Source: Circinella umbellata (lineage: Eukaryota; Mucoromycota; Mucoromycetes; Mucorales; Lichtheimiaceae). Taken from it: DNA of 64,000 nt. Below the pieces are notes generated by a model. That model worked only from the letters and a program-made list of their open reading frames with translations, did not search any database and was not told where the DNA came from. Position numbers and translations under genes: made by a program. Position 1 is the first letter of the stretch; each line of letters begins with the position of its first letter. The stretch lies in NCBI GenBank assembly GCA_025093555.1, contig JAIWNF010000035.1:124001-188000 (forward strand). Direction: 5' to 3'. Shown here one piece after another: positions 10,802 through 22,295 of this stretch.

Positions 10802-12980
10802 ATGCCCATATTAAGCAATTTTGATCGCTCGATTCTTTTACGTCTCTTTTTTTACTACAACTGGTGGATTAGCAGCGTATTACTACTATTACTATCATGT
10901 TACGCGTTCGATATCATCATCAACCCAAAAACTAAAAAAAAAAATACCCATCCCAAAAGGACGAGTCCCATATTTTGGTACTTGAAACATATACCCCTCG
11001 CTTTTTTTTTATTTTGCAAAAACGACAATAACACCAGCACTATATAATCTTTAGGGCAGACTCTCCTTCCAATCAATTTGGCTCATTGGCAAAAGGAGCT
11101 TGGCAATCAATAAAAAAAACTTTAGATATAATAAATTGTTGAAATAGCAAGAGAATTTGTAGTCATTAGGATTTGCTTTTAGGTCCAATCATGTGTGTCT
11201 CAGTGGGTGTAAAGCCATGAATCTTTCTCGGTGATCCTGACTTGGCATATGACTTACTTGGTCGGCATGGTGCCATTACATCAAATCGTTCTTTCCAAAC
11301 ATTTACTCATTATTATTATTCGAAAAATCGAGGAATCGTATTTAACAACCCTTCACCAGAATGGAATAAAACGCGAGCGACAGGTTTGTTTGTTTTTCTA
11401 TTAGCAACTAACGCCACTTCTTATAGAATCTAGCTGTTAAAAGAGTTTTTATTTATTTTTTACGTATTAGTAGTTCTTCAATTAATTTAGCCAAAAATCA
11501 TTGCTGGCTTAAACCATATTTTTGAACCAGAAGCCGATGCGCTAGTACAAAATTTATTTAGATGCTTCAATTAAGCATGATCAACATCAAGTAGATATTA
11601 TTAAACCCCTTCAGCTTGCTTCCATGAACATTACATTAAGTATTAGGTTTGGAAAAAGAGCATCATCTACTAGTGATTCATTATTTCAGGCAGTTATGAA
11701 TAATCTAGAGAAAACAATTGGACACGCAGATATGGTGCGCGACATGAAAACATTCTTACCCGCGTTTTCGATATTTGATTATCTCTTCCGACCAGGCATG
11801 AATAATTTTATTGAAAAGGATACCAATCCATTGTATCGTCCACTTATAAATGAAGCGTTCGAAAGCAATGTAGATTGCTTTGTAAAAAAATTAAGAGAAC
11901 TTGATCATATGGATGAAAAGTCTTATGATAACAATGAGTAAGTTTAGAAGTAATAGCTGTAGCTAGTTATAAATAGATTTAATAATATTCAAGAATAAAT
12001 AAAATTTTCAACTAGGCGACGTTATTGCCTGAGGTAGTGATACTATTGCAGTAACAGCTGCATGGGCATTGGTTATATTGTGTTGTTACCAAGACACACA
12101 ACGAGCAGTACGAAAGGAGGTAGATCAATTTATTGTCACGCATAAAAGACTGCCTTCATTCACTGATCGAGATCATCTGCCTCTGTTAGTTTCTGTTCAA
12201 AAGGAATTCATGCGTTATCGAATGACAAGTGCTTTTGGTTTGCTTCATAATACATTAAAAGATGGTATTGTAAAAGCCATGCACTGTGGATTCTAGATCG
12301 TTGTATTATATGTTAATATTCACTCGCTTAACATGCTAATAATATTGTTGCTGCTATTAGTACCGGTGACCTGTCGTGGATATTTTATTCGAAAAGGAAC
12401 AACAATAGTAAGTAATATGCGAGCAATCCATACGAATCCAGATGTTTATGATGACCCCGAAAAATTTATGCCCGAGCGGTTTATGAATCGTTTGAAGCCT
12501 ATGGCTACATGTGCACATTCAAATCCTCAGGCGCGAGACCATTTTGTATTCGGATGGGGCAGATAAGAAATCTGTTGATATAGCAAAAAGTCATTTGAAT
12601 ATTACTGTTCTGTGTATATTTTTGCTATATGCATTCTTTACTAATAATAACAATATTTATTCGTAACAAACAGACGGACCTGTCCAGGAACTAACATGGT
12701 AAGAATTAAGATGAGCTAAAAAAAAAGACCTGGGAGATAAAATCACTATATGAGAAATAAAAGTTATAGCATTGACTTTTTTCTTTATTTGCAGGCCAAG
12801 GTAGAAATTTATAATATTTTGGTGCGATTATTAGCAAAAACGGCTATTGAAACAATAATCAACAAGGAAGGAAACCCGATATGTCCAGACCTTGACAAAC
12901 TAGATGATGCTGGTGGTCTTATATTGCCAAAGGATAGAGGTTTTCGCATAAATAAAAGAACAGGTTCTCTTACGCTGTAA
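10802..12980 (+). pseudogene. Cytochrome P450 pseudogene (CYP509-like)
   Basis: Recognisable P450 blocks lie in order: an N-terminal hydrophobic stretch and Pro-rich hinge (IPIPKGRVPYFG, ~10940-10977), a B-C region (LGDPDLAYDLLGRHG, 11227-11271), an I-helix (GSDTIAVTAAW, from 12033), K-helix ExxR (KEFMRYR, ~12202), the meander/PERF region (PERFM, ~12471) and the heme loop FGWGR/RTCPGT split by an intron (12549-12563, 12676-12694). It is broken at least six times: a frame change in the T run at 10847-10853; a GC instead of GT donor at 11103; TGA for the expected Trp at 11218-11220; a +1 frameshift at ~11556-11560; TGA at 12030-12032 just before the I-helix Gly; and AT instead of GT at the donor after FGWGR (12563). 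It cannot encode an intact enzyme. The family call rests on resemblance to Mucorales CYP509 proteins and is inference. Confidence 0.9.
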
Positions 12981-13600
12981 ATGTAGAAAATATTTATTAT
13001 TAATGAATGATGTTTGAGGATGTACAATTGTACCAGCATAAACTTGTAACTATTAATAAAGTACTAGTTCTAGATTACTATTACTTATAATAATAAATAT
13101 ATATTATATGGACTATCCCTTCCTATTGTTATATGCGCTTTATATCTAATTGATATTGCTGTATTAACCCATTAATTCTTCTTTATAGAAAAAAGACAAT
13201 AACTAAAAGGCACAGTTACATTTTTCAAAATCCAGTTGAAAAATCCAGAGTTTACAAAACTGTGCTGCTGTAATATGATAGCCTCATGTTATACCATATT
13301 AGTTAATATCGAACAAAATAATAGTCAACGGCATGACCCAATCTGCTTTTTTAACCATCTGTTTGAAGAGAAATATTTTAGCTAACCTTAAACACATATT
13401 TTCTATTGTAATTGTTCTACTTACACCATCCCTATACATTTATTTATATAACAGTAGCAGTAGAGTAAATGTAACAGGTCTTTATTAAACAGTATTATTT
13501 GAATCAGAAAAAAAAAAGCTTTATATAAGATATGATGTAATAAATTCATAAGCCTTTAAGGCAACACTTGATTTTATATACTAAATATACCATTACTAAA
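12981..13600. other. Convergent 3' intergenic region
   Basis: AT-rich spacer between the 3' ends of the P450 pseudogene and the carotenoid oxygenase. No further open exon or RNA gene is seen. Confidence 0.6.
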
Positions 13601-15518
13601 CTAATTAACGGAAACACTGACAAAGTCCATGTCCACAAATGACCCATGAAATGTGGTTGCAATAAACTGGCCAATATCACAATGACCTATCTCCTTCATT
13701 GTTTTAGAATCCACAATGGAAAGAATACAACGGTCATGGTCGGGACCTCGAGAATCGATTATATTTGCAAAGCTCAATAGTGCACCATCGTCTTCATCAT
13801 TTGATACGCTATCTGGATTGGGTATAAATATGGGTTCGGAAAACATTGTGCATTCACGTTCAAATTTGGTAACTTGGCAAGTTTCCGTATCCACTTTGAC
13901 AAGGCTAAATCGCTCACTACCTTTTGCTGTAGCAGCTTCATGTTGGCATCCCCAAACATAGCGTGTTTTTTGACACCCCAAGTGAGATGCGAAACGTGGA
14001 AACTCGATATTCTTCGCAAGGACATTGTATGATGATTTAGCAGTTTTTGCCTTCATATCCCACGTGGCGCGATAACGATGAAAATTACCAAAAGCAATAT
14101 ATGGTGATGGGGGGATAGTGATACCACGTTGCTTTTCTTGAACAGTTGGTGTAATTTTCTTGTTTTCTCCTGCATAACGTTCCATGACACCATATCGATG
14201 TACTTGATACACAATATCGCCACTATCAAAAGCACAACAATCCAATTCCACTACTGGATTACCTTTCTCGTCCACAGAATCCCAGGCATTTCCAGTATGA
14301 AACGTAAAGAATGGATCATCCACCGGTATGGTGACGACGTGACCGACAGTTGGATCACGACTGATAATATGTAGATATGTTGGGCTGTTTTCCTTCCAAG
14401 CCATGGAAGTGACGGCAGCACCGTGAACCAAAAGATCTATACCATTATTAGCGTAATAAAGAGGAGATTCAGGTATGACAACATATTTTTCGGTGAGCCA
14501 GAATGAGTGGAGATAAGCAGGAAGGAAAGGTGATCGTTCACCATTGGGTAGAAGTCGCTCGGTAATCTTAGCAAGAACTTTAGAATTTCCTTTGTTATCA
14601 ATGCAAAATACAGTCATAAATGGCTTGCTTCCAAAATTAAGGGAAAAATTAAAGCTTTCGTCAGTTTTGGGGTCCCTTTGATGATGTGCTGCTGAAAGAG
14701 GTCCAGCGAGATCATTGTTATAATCACTATAATCAAAGAGACGCTCGGGTACTATGAGAGAAAGAAGAATATAATATATCAGTACACTATGTCTTTTATA
14801 GGAAGGAAACAATACATAAAGCATTTGCATAGAAAAATTGTATACTTACTCAAAGTACTTGGATTAATATGCTGTAAAATATTAATATCAGTCTTGGCAA
14901 CTAAAATATGTTCATCGTTGCGCGCTGGTTTAAACTTATTGGGAAGTGGGAAATTCGGTGATATGGTAACTCCAACGTTTTCACCCGAAGGATTCATGTC
15001 ACTTTTCTTTTGTGAACTGGACAATTCACGGAATCTGCCAACCATATTCATAAAACCATTTTTGGCCGACAATTTAGGTGTGTGCCCAAAGAATGTTATA
15101 TTTGCTTTTGGATTATCTAATAGTTCACGTTCCATACTGTCAGCAATCAATCGATTGTTGTATAGCACAGCTTGTTTTTCTGATGAAAGTTCGAACCGAT
15201 GGACAAATGGCAGACCATCAAATGCATGCTGTATAACGTACTGCTGCTCATTATCGCCAAGATTGTATTTTCCAGGACCTATTGTTATAACACAATGAAC
15301 ATTTAAAAACATTGTTAACCATCAATCGATTGATGATATGTTTGCTTCTTCATAGCTTTATTACCTATACGATATAGGATTCCATTTACCCACGGAGGAA
15401 TAGAGCCATTAATTGAGCACCACCTTGGGTCTGCAACCTGAGGGGTATTGCGGAACTTGTTAAGTGACTGATGTGAACGGATTCTATCGCTTAAATTGGT
15501 ATAGTCAAAGAGCCCCAT
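13601..15518 (-). CDS. Carotenoid cleavage oxygenase
   Basis: Exons 15518-15365, 15278-14850 and 14751-13601 give 577 residues, normal for the family (RPE65/NinaB/CCD, PF03055). The four iron-binding histidines of the seven-bladed propeller are visible: SAAHH (217 or 218), YLHSF (276), FTFHTGNAWD (346) and TFHGSF (563). These enzymes split carotenoid double bonds with O2. In Mucorales, members such as CarS and AcaA cut beta-carotene and apocarotenals on the way to trisporoids, the mating pheromones. I cannot say which subtype this is. No signal peptide or membrane anchor is seen. Nothing disrupts the frame, in contrast to the neighbouring P450. Confidence 0.93.
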
Positions 15519-16054
15519 GGTTTTTAAGATAAGAAGAAAAGTATAAAATTGTTGCTTCTTCTCGTTTTATAAATGTCTTATATATATATAAATTTTCTTT
15601 CGTGGATTCTTAAGTATGATTTATAAAGCAAGTCCACTCTCTAAAAATAATTGAAACAATTTTCATTTGTCTATGCAAAAAAAAAACGTTTGCTGAAAGA
15701 TGGGGAATTTATTCTGTAAAGGGTAACAACACAAAGCCATTTCGGCGAGTTGACCCTATAAATGGATATTATACGACGAAAAAAAAAAGAATTGGCTCGT
15801 GAAGAGTATACTCTGCATATGTAGACATGGTGAGAATGGCTGCCAAGCAATTTTTTTTTTTGGTTATGGTAGATATAAAAAGTAGGTACGGCCTCCGTGT
15901 TACAAGCTTTGCTTATAGAGCCGGAAAAAATACTTCTATAATGTTTGCTCAATGACCCCTTTTTGTTTCAAACAACGCAATAAAATTTTAAATGTAAATT
16001 TGTCAACGTTCAAAGCACATAACTTCTTCCTGATCATAGGACTTGGGTAATTTT
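15519..16054. other. Upstream region of the carotenoid oxygenase
   Basis: AT-rich spacer containing the probable promoter of the carotenoid oxygenase (TATATATATA at about 15580-15589). It ends at the left inverted repeat of the neighbouring element. No gene is seen. Confidence 0.5.
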
Positions 16055-16203
16055 GCAGTACTTTCTTGCAGTACTTTTTTGCAGTAGTAGTCGGACAAGA
16101 CCGGGGATTTTCCGCACAATTGACCAGATTTTATTGGGTATTACTAACTATAAAAAGTGCTTTACGGTACTCCTTGCAGTAGTTTGCAATAGTTGTTTGT
16201 AGT
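16055..16203 (+). repeat. Left terminal inverted repeat
   Basis: It starts GCAGTACTTTCTTGCAGTAC and pairs with 17260-17408 on the opposite strand. The inner edge blurs after position ~16190. Confidence 0.8.
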
Positions 16204-16738
16204 AATGATTTTTATAAAATTATATATTACACTTGTTTTTGTATAAAAAAAATATGGAATCATAAATTTATGAATAATATACATTTGATAATCAATAGAT
16301 TAATATTTAATACTAGTCTCTTAAATTTTGAGTTTTATCAGTTCAAATACATTAATTATGAAATTACTTTCCTGAAAAATACTATCCCCCACATCCCTAC
16401 TAAAAAAAGAAAGTGACACAGAATTACTAAAATCGTTAGAAGTAACCCCACTTTTCTTTTATACTATTGTGATATAGTCACCAGCTTTGAGGCTCTTACT
16501 ATTATCAAATTACTTACGTAGCTTCTAGAAAACACACACACAAATATAGATATAATTGAATACATCTACTATGAACTTTTCTATTATATGTAGACAAAGT
16601 ATTCTATTAAGCAAATAGTTTGTTGATTTTTTTTATGTTTTTAGATTCCATTTTAATAGCATATATTATTATAGAAGAGGAGAAGCATGAGAAAAAAAGC
16701 CCGGTATCAATGATCCGATATAATTAATTAAAATCAAC

Positions 16739-16807
16739 GTCCAAATGGCTTAATGGGTAAAGCGTTTGCCTAATTTATTGCCTTGTTGAGTAGTTAAATG
16801 ATTGGAT
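16739..16807 (+). other. tRNA-like remnant inside the TIR element
   Basis: TGGCTTAATGGGTAAAGCG resembles a Pol III box A and D-arm, with a perfect GCTT/AAGC stem. GTCCAA at 16739-16744 can pair with TTGGAT at 16802-16807 as an acceptor stem. The anticodon stem does not pair and there is no good box B, so this is at best a decayed tRNA or SINE-like head. Confidence 0.2.
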
Positions 16808-17259
16808 TTGATAGAGAGAAAGGCTTTGCCTTGTAAAAAACTTTATTTTTTTTTACTTGTGCTACTTTTGTTTATGCAACTTTATATTATATTGAGATTT
16901 TTTTATCATATAGCAGCATGATGGATTATTCAATTAATAATAATATATTAATAATATCAGTATTGTACTGTATACTGCTCAATATATGTATTTAAAGCAA
17001 TAATATAGTGACTTTAGATCTAATAACTTGTGAATTAAGATGCATTAAAAGATTAATTTATTTATTTTTAAAAACAAATTGGGAAGAAGAACAAAATAAT
17101 ATATATAATGTGCTACCTAAAATCAAACTATTATAAACCAAGGCGATAGCAAAGAAACACTGGATATAGTTATTATTATTACTGGCTAAAAAAAAAGGTT
17201 CAAATAGAATGATCGAAAATGACGATAGAATTTTTTTTTCTTTAGCATATTTGTAAACT

Positions 17260-17408
17260 AGTACCGCAAACTACTGCAAACTACTGCAAGGAGTACCGCA
17301 AAGCACTTTTTATAGTTAGGAATACTCAATGAAATCCGGTCAATTGTGCGGAAAATCCACGGTCTTGTCCGACTACTACTGCAAAAAAGTACTGGAAGAA
17401 AGTACTGC
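17260..17408 (-). repeat. Right terminal inverted repeat
   Basis: Reverse complement of the left arm at ~95% identity over the outer 133 bases, ending in AGTACTGC at 17408. Confidence 0.8.
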
Positions 17409-18112
17409 AATATTAAAGGTACCCGTTAATAAGTATTGTTGAGAATGTGAATATTTTGAGTAACTGAAGAAAAAAGGTAGATGAAGGGTGGACGAAGGGC
17501 GCGCCATGTTACTAAGATGCCTGTTCAAAATTGGCACGCCCCTCGTTTGACTGTAAATTTTTGGCGCGCCCGTAGTCATTCCCTGTATATTCACGGCACT
17601 TTTGCTTAAATCCACGACGCTTTCATAAAGCCTGGAAACACGGACGCAGGCGCTTAATCTGGTTTCTACTGCCACTAACTTCATATCTATGTTGGATCAA
17701 CTGAGCGACTAATTACTGATTGTCAAAATTTTTTCATTGGCCCGGTAATACCTATTATACCACGGGTTTAAGGGGGCAATTTGCTTGCAAGAATGGTGTA
17801 AAAGCAATGAAAGGCCTGGAAGCTCGGGAAGACAACAACGCTAGATGGGAAAAAAGCAAGTAGAAAAGTATCATTGCACTAGCCTACATGAGATTTTTCT
17901 TATACACATGGTGCACTTTTAGGTTTTATATTCAAATAAACATCTTAGGGACTGGAAAAATATGTCGTGGATATAAACCGGTCCTTCGATATTCATATTG
18001 ACTTTGTATTAAAACTTTGACAGACTTGTGCTGTCCCTGACTTTTTCTCCATATTATATGTTAGTTTATCTTTTTTTTTATACTATTGACCTTTTCTATT
18101 CTTAATTCGAGG
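17409..18112. other. Spacer with GC-richer patch
   Basis: 17460-17680 is GC richer than its surroundings and has two GGCGCGCC octamers (about 17498 and 17562). A minus-strand open frame of 102 codons covers 17376-17684 but starts inside the transposon repeat and has no family likeness, so I do not call it a gene. Confidence 0.4.
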
Positions 18113-18740
18113 TATTTGGTTCATAGATGCACACACGAAGCCTGTTGCCAGAGTATATGAAGTATCCTCGATGTATAAACCCCGTAAAAAATTAAATTGG
18201 GTGGGTGACTCTGCCACAACTGAATCTGACCCGCAAAAATTAATATCTCGTCTACTGAATACATTTTGTTACTTGAATACAAGGCAAAAGTTTACTTGTG
18301 TGAAATTACACATATTATTCCTTCTTTATTTATTTATTATTTTGAATACATAAAAGCATATTTTGTTGTTTACTATTATTAATATAAGCTCAGTGGGAAA
18401 AGCAAGGGATCTTCTTGTCCTCTTTGATTTTGATGAGATAGATTCAGCATATGTCAAGAAAGAGAGGGGTCCTGATGAAAAAGACTTTTTTGTATGATAC
18501 TACTCTTGGACGGCTTACACCGTATTATAAAGGAACCATTGTTGTAAGGTCCATTCATATACTTTTGTAATAATTATATGTTGTTGAAGAATTGTATAAT
18601 GATGATACCAAAAAAACTAATGCCAAGTAAAAAACGTTGTCGGCCATCACGCTCCAAGTTAAAATCTCCCATCGCCAAATGGAAATTGGTGTCACGCCAA
18701 GTTGAAAAGCAAGGTGCGTCAACCATTAGTGAAATCCTGT
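18113..18740 (+). pseudogene. Coding-like fragments of an unidentified, decayed gene
   Basis: Two or three plus-strand pieces read more like protein than the AT background. Around 18113-18260 one reads GIWFIDAHTKPVARVYEVSS and then continues. At 18394-18496, after a CAG acceptor-like site, one contains LLVLFDFDEIDSAYV and ends in a stop. A further open piece (DTTLGRLTPYYKGTIV) follows in another frame from 18498. A basic piece (KKRCRPSRSKLKSPIAKWK) lies at ~18620-18680. They cannot be joined into one intact frame. I do not recognise the family; a transposon-derived gene is possible. Confidence 0.3.
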
Positions 18741-19494
18741 AGATAAATATAATAGACTTTTTAGTGTGGCACAAAAGTGCATAATGGCTGGTGGCTCATA
18801 CATTTTGTGTTGCCAAAATTTCCAGTTATAACATATAGTTACCTCGTTATACTGGCTTGGATATTCTAATAGTCACGGCAAAGAAAAAAGCTAAAAAGTA
18901 GTCTATAAAACAGGCACTGGACTCTTGATATTTTACACAGAGAAGATTACCAATACAATTTATAGCATTTATAAGAAGTAAAAACCCTTGTGTTTTCCTT
19001 GAAAACGTCGACAACCTTATTCCCATGCATATATAATCAACCAAGGACAGTTGAAGCTTCGTGTGATAGGGTGCTGGTGGTTATATCCTGGGTACTATAG
19101 AAACAATAATGATACTTTGTTTTAGGAAGAAAACATTGATAAATTCATAACACTAATATTATAGTTGAGCAATTTATTAAAACCACACAAAAATATTAGG
19201 TAATGGCTCTCTTTTGAAAGTTTTTCGAATGGGGTAAGCAACTTTAAAAAAGACATCCCCACGGGGTTGGTTGGGGCCTAATATTTAACCGACAAATTTT
19301 CATATGAAGAAAAAAAGGTTTGATATTCCCCCTTTTGACTTCATATTTCTTTTTTTTTGCCTTCCTTCTACCTTGTACATTTCTATAGATTTATACCATT
19401 TCTTTATTACTATTATATATTCCAAAAAATACTTATAATTTAAATTAATCTGCTTAACGAATAATAAAAACAAAATAAAAGAGAGAAAAAAAAA
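18741..19494. other. AT-rich intergenic region upstream of the PEX22-like gene
   Basis: No supportable gene. The last ~200 bp should include the promoter and leader of the PEX22-like gene. Confidence 0.5.
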
Positions 19495-20457
19495 ATGGCC
19501 TCCAACTTGATTGTACAAAAACAAACATCACTTTTACCACGTTGGGTTCTTCGTTTACTTGGATATTCTTCATTAGCTGCTGCTCTCATTAGTCTTATTG
19601 TGTATTGGTATAAACGTTTTCCACCTTCTTCCAGTGCACGCCGTTCAAACCGTCCCAGTCAAGGAGGCAATCAACAGGTAAATTGAACGAATCTCGAGAT
19701 TAGTAATGAAGAATAGCACAAAGATAAATTCTTACCGCTTCTATTGTTATCATGAATTATATAGTCGAGATCAACAGCAGGTCCATCAACAGCAAATAAT
19801 AGTAGTACCAATGGATGGGGTTCTCGACTCTTAGGAAATGCTAGCAAAAAGAAGCGTGCTTTGACGCTCTCCTTAAAGAATGTATGTAGTATTATTTATT
19901 TGACACGGCTTTTAGATAGTTGGATCCAATAATAACATAAAATTCATTTTTAGACTGTATTATGGAACCCTTCATCCGACGTTGATACGCCTAATCATGC
20001 GTTCCATGAAAATGCTGCTATTGCTTTGAATCGCTTGACACAATTGTACGATGTGTATCTCATTATTCACGTGAGCTCAGACGACGAAAAGGAGCAAATC
20101 AATCGCTTATTACAAAATGCAGGACTATTGGAAAATAATGTACTTGATTCTCGCAAGATCCTTTGTTGTTCAACAGAAGAAGGTAAAATCCATATGATCC
20201 GACACATTGAACCTGTTGTTCATATTGAAGGCGGTTGGGAACTGGATGACGGAGAAGACATTGTTCGTAAATTGCGACCTTTTGTATCCAGACTTATCTG
20301 GGTAATTACAAGACGGAGGCGCAGTTCTTTCAATCAAGCACGCTTAAAAGAATCGGATCAGGGGATCATGGGCGCCAATGTAGAATTAGCAGAAAAGTTA
20401 TTGGAAACCACAATTGGAAAAGAGCTTGGATTTGCTGTAATAGAAGAGGATGCATAA
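19495..20457 (+). CDS. PEX22: Peroxin-22-like peroxisome assembly protein
   Basis: Exons 19495-19677, 19765-19881 and 19954-20457 join in phase to 267 residues. A single membrane segment (about residues 24-41) near the N-terminus is followed by a basic, Ser/Asn-rich linker and a soluble domain that begins TVLWNPSSD and contains HIEGGWELDDGEDIVRKLRP. This is the layout of Pex22, which anchors the ubiquitin-conjugating enzyme Pex4 at the peroxisome membrane so that receptor Pex5 can be recycled. Pex22 proteins are poorly conserved, so the call relies on architecture and a few motifs. Cytosolic orientation of the C-terminal domain is inferred from the family. Confidence 0.78.
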
Positions 20458-20763
20458 TTCAAATAATAATTTTTTAATTCACTGTATATGTTTACATTTA
20501 AAAATAAACACATGCGTCAAAACCTTGGGTAAATCACGGCTTGTTTTTGTTATATCATAAGATATGCTGTATTTAGTAGATCTTGAACTCCGAAATCACT
20601 TTTTTGTTTTTTTCTTCGTCTTCTGTGTCGTAACACCATTGTGTAATTATTTAATTACTTTTTCTTTTATTTGGGTTCTGTAAAAACCTTTCTTTCTCTC
20701 TTTTTTTTTAAAAAAAAAGCTTCCCCCCTCACACTCCTTGCTCCCTCATATAATATACTCCCC
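20458..20763. other. Short intergenic region
   Basis: 3' flank of the PEX22-like gene and promoter of the aspartyl protease. A CT-rich tract with an A8 run at 20690-20750 precedes the protease start. No gene is seen. Confidence 0.6.
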
Positions 20764-22295
20764 ATGCTATTATCGGGCATCGGACTTGTGCTATTTACAG
20801 CATTAGCTACTACCGCCTCGGAGATCAAACCAGTTACAGTACCTTTAGTGCGAAATCAAGAAGGTCACCTTTCTCAAATCAGGCGATCCGTAAAAGAAAA
20901 GCGCCAAGTACATAAAGAGCCTCTTTTCAATGCTGCAGGTCGAGAATTTCTAATCGAAGTTGACATAGGAACACCTGCGCAGCGATTTAATGTGACTATG
21001 GATACCGGAAGGTAAGAGTTTTTCCGAAGATCAGTCGCGCTCCTTATTATTGTTGGGGAAAAAACAAACAAAGAAACAATTAAAATAGAATTATGAAAAA
21101 AAAAAATATTTTTGCAGGGTGCTGAGCAACGTTTCACTGTGGTTTTTATAGTGCAACATTATGGGTACCATCCACTGATTGTTCCATGCTAAAGTGTCCT
21201 TACGAACGATTTAATGCATCACAGTCAACTACGCTAAATCAAACGAATACAGGATTTCAGATTGAATATGGTATTGGCATGGCCAATGGTACCTATGCCA
21301 TGGAAACTGTTAGTGTAGGGGGGCTGACTGTTACCGGACAAGCTGTCGGTTTAGCCAATGAAACCGATGATATACTCGGTACATTTACAGAAGGCTACAG
21401 TAATGGGATTATGGGCTTCGGATTTCCATCAATGAACGCGTTTCGAGGATATAGCCAAGACATACCTTTTGTATTTAACCTTGTCAACAACAACTTAATT
21501 CCTGAGCCTATATTCTCGGTTTATCTCAACAGTGCGTTCCATTACGGATATTCAGGGGAAGTCATGCTTGGTGGTATTGATGAATCAAAATATTCTGGTC
21601 AATTAACCTATGCACCTGTCATGGCATATCAAATGACAGACATCACGGGGCAAACGAAATCCGTATATATTTATTGGACAGTGGGTGGAGCAGGCATTCG
21701 ATCCTCATCAGGCTATAGCACTGACTTTGATAAAGTGCAAGGGTTTGTATTGGATACAGGCACCACTCTTACTTATGTTCCAGATCAAATTGCGAGTGAT
21801 CTTGTTCAGAGTATTACGAAAAAGGATCCTAGATCGATTTATGATGTATTTAATGGTGTCTATCGTGTGGATTGCTCCTTGGGATCCCAAGATCAAAATG
21901 TCGAATTCCTTGTTGCAACATCAACTCAATCAGCAAACGATCAACTCAATCTTACAGTTTCTTTACGAGAGTTAATTATTCCCATTGATGATGCACAAAC
22001 ACCAGAAGAGGCGAATGAATGTGCCTTTGGTATCGCACCTTTCCCTCAGAATTCATTAACTGGGTCCGCTGTCAACTTTATTCTTGGAGAATCGGTGATG
22101 CGCTCGTTCTACACAGTTCATAATATGGGTCAACAAACTGTTGGTATTGCCCGCGCTATTTCTAGTGGTACAGGCGGAGGACCAGAGACTGGAAATGATA
22201 ATAGATCTGAAGGTGCTACTATTAGCTCAAACTTGATTCAACTATTAGTTGTTATGACCGTTGTTATGACCACAAGTATCAATATTCTCTTCTAA
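20764..22295 (+). CDS. Secreted/GPI-anchored pepsin-like aspartyl protease (yapsin type)
   Basis: Exons 20764-21011 and 21152-22295 give 463 residues. The intron splits the first active-site motif, restoring D80-T-G-S as AG|T; the second is D284-T-G-T-T. A hydrophobic N-terminal segment (2-18) is a signal peptide, and a Lys/Arg-rich stretch (38-47, with KR at 46-47) looks like a propeptide processing site. The C-terminus has a Ser/Gly/Asn-rich linker followed by a hydrophobic tail with few charges, as expected for GPI attachment. Yapsin-type proteases process cell-surface and wall proteins. The start at 20764 gives a clean signal peptide; in-frame codons upstream would bury it behind a basic leader. 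Confidence 0.95.

Larger units (their letters stand above)
16055..17408. mobile_element. Putative non-autonomous DNA transposon with ~149-bp TIRs
   Basis: Two arms, 16055-16203 and 17260-17408, are inverted copies of each other. Over the outer ~133 bases I count about seven mismatches (~95% identity), and both end in GCAGTAC at the outer edge. The arms contain repeated GCAGTA/GCAGTAGT motifs. The ~1.06 kb between them is AT rich and has no frame above 60 codons, so no transposase is present. The immediate flanks read AATTTT and AATATT, a possible imperfect 6-bp target duplication, but this is weak. The superfamily cannot be assigned by eye. Confidence 0.75.

Noticed and set aside
10920..11047. 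Continuous open frame through the P450 N-terminal region (to a stop at 11045)
   Set aside because: The P450 hinge motif is in another frame, and most of this stretch is intron (10978-11054).
17376..17684. Minus-strand 102-codon frame
   Set aside because: It begins inside the transposon inverted repeat and shows no domain or family likeness.
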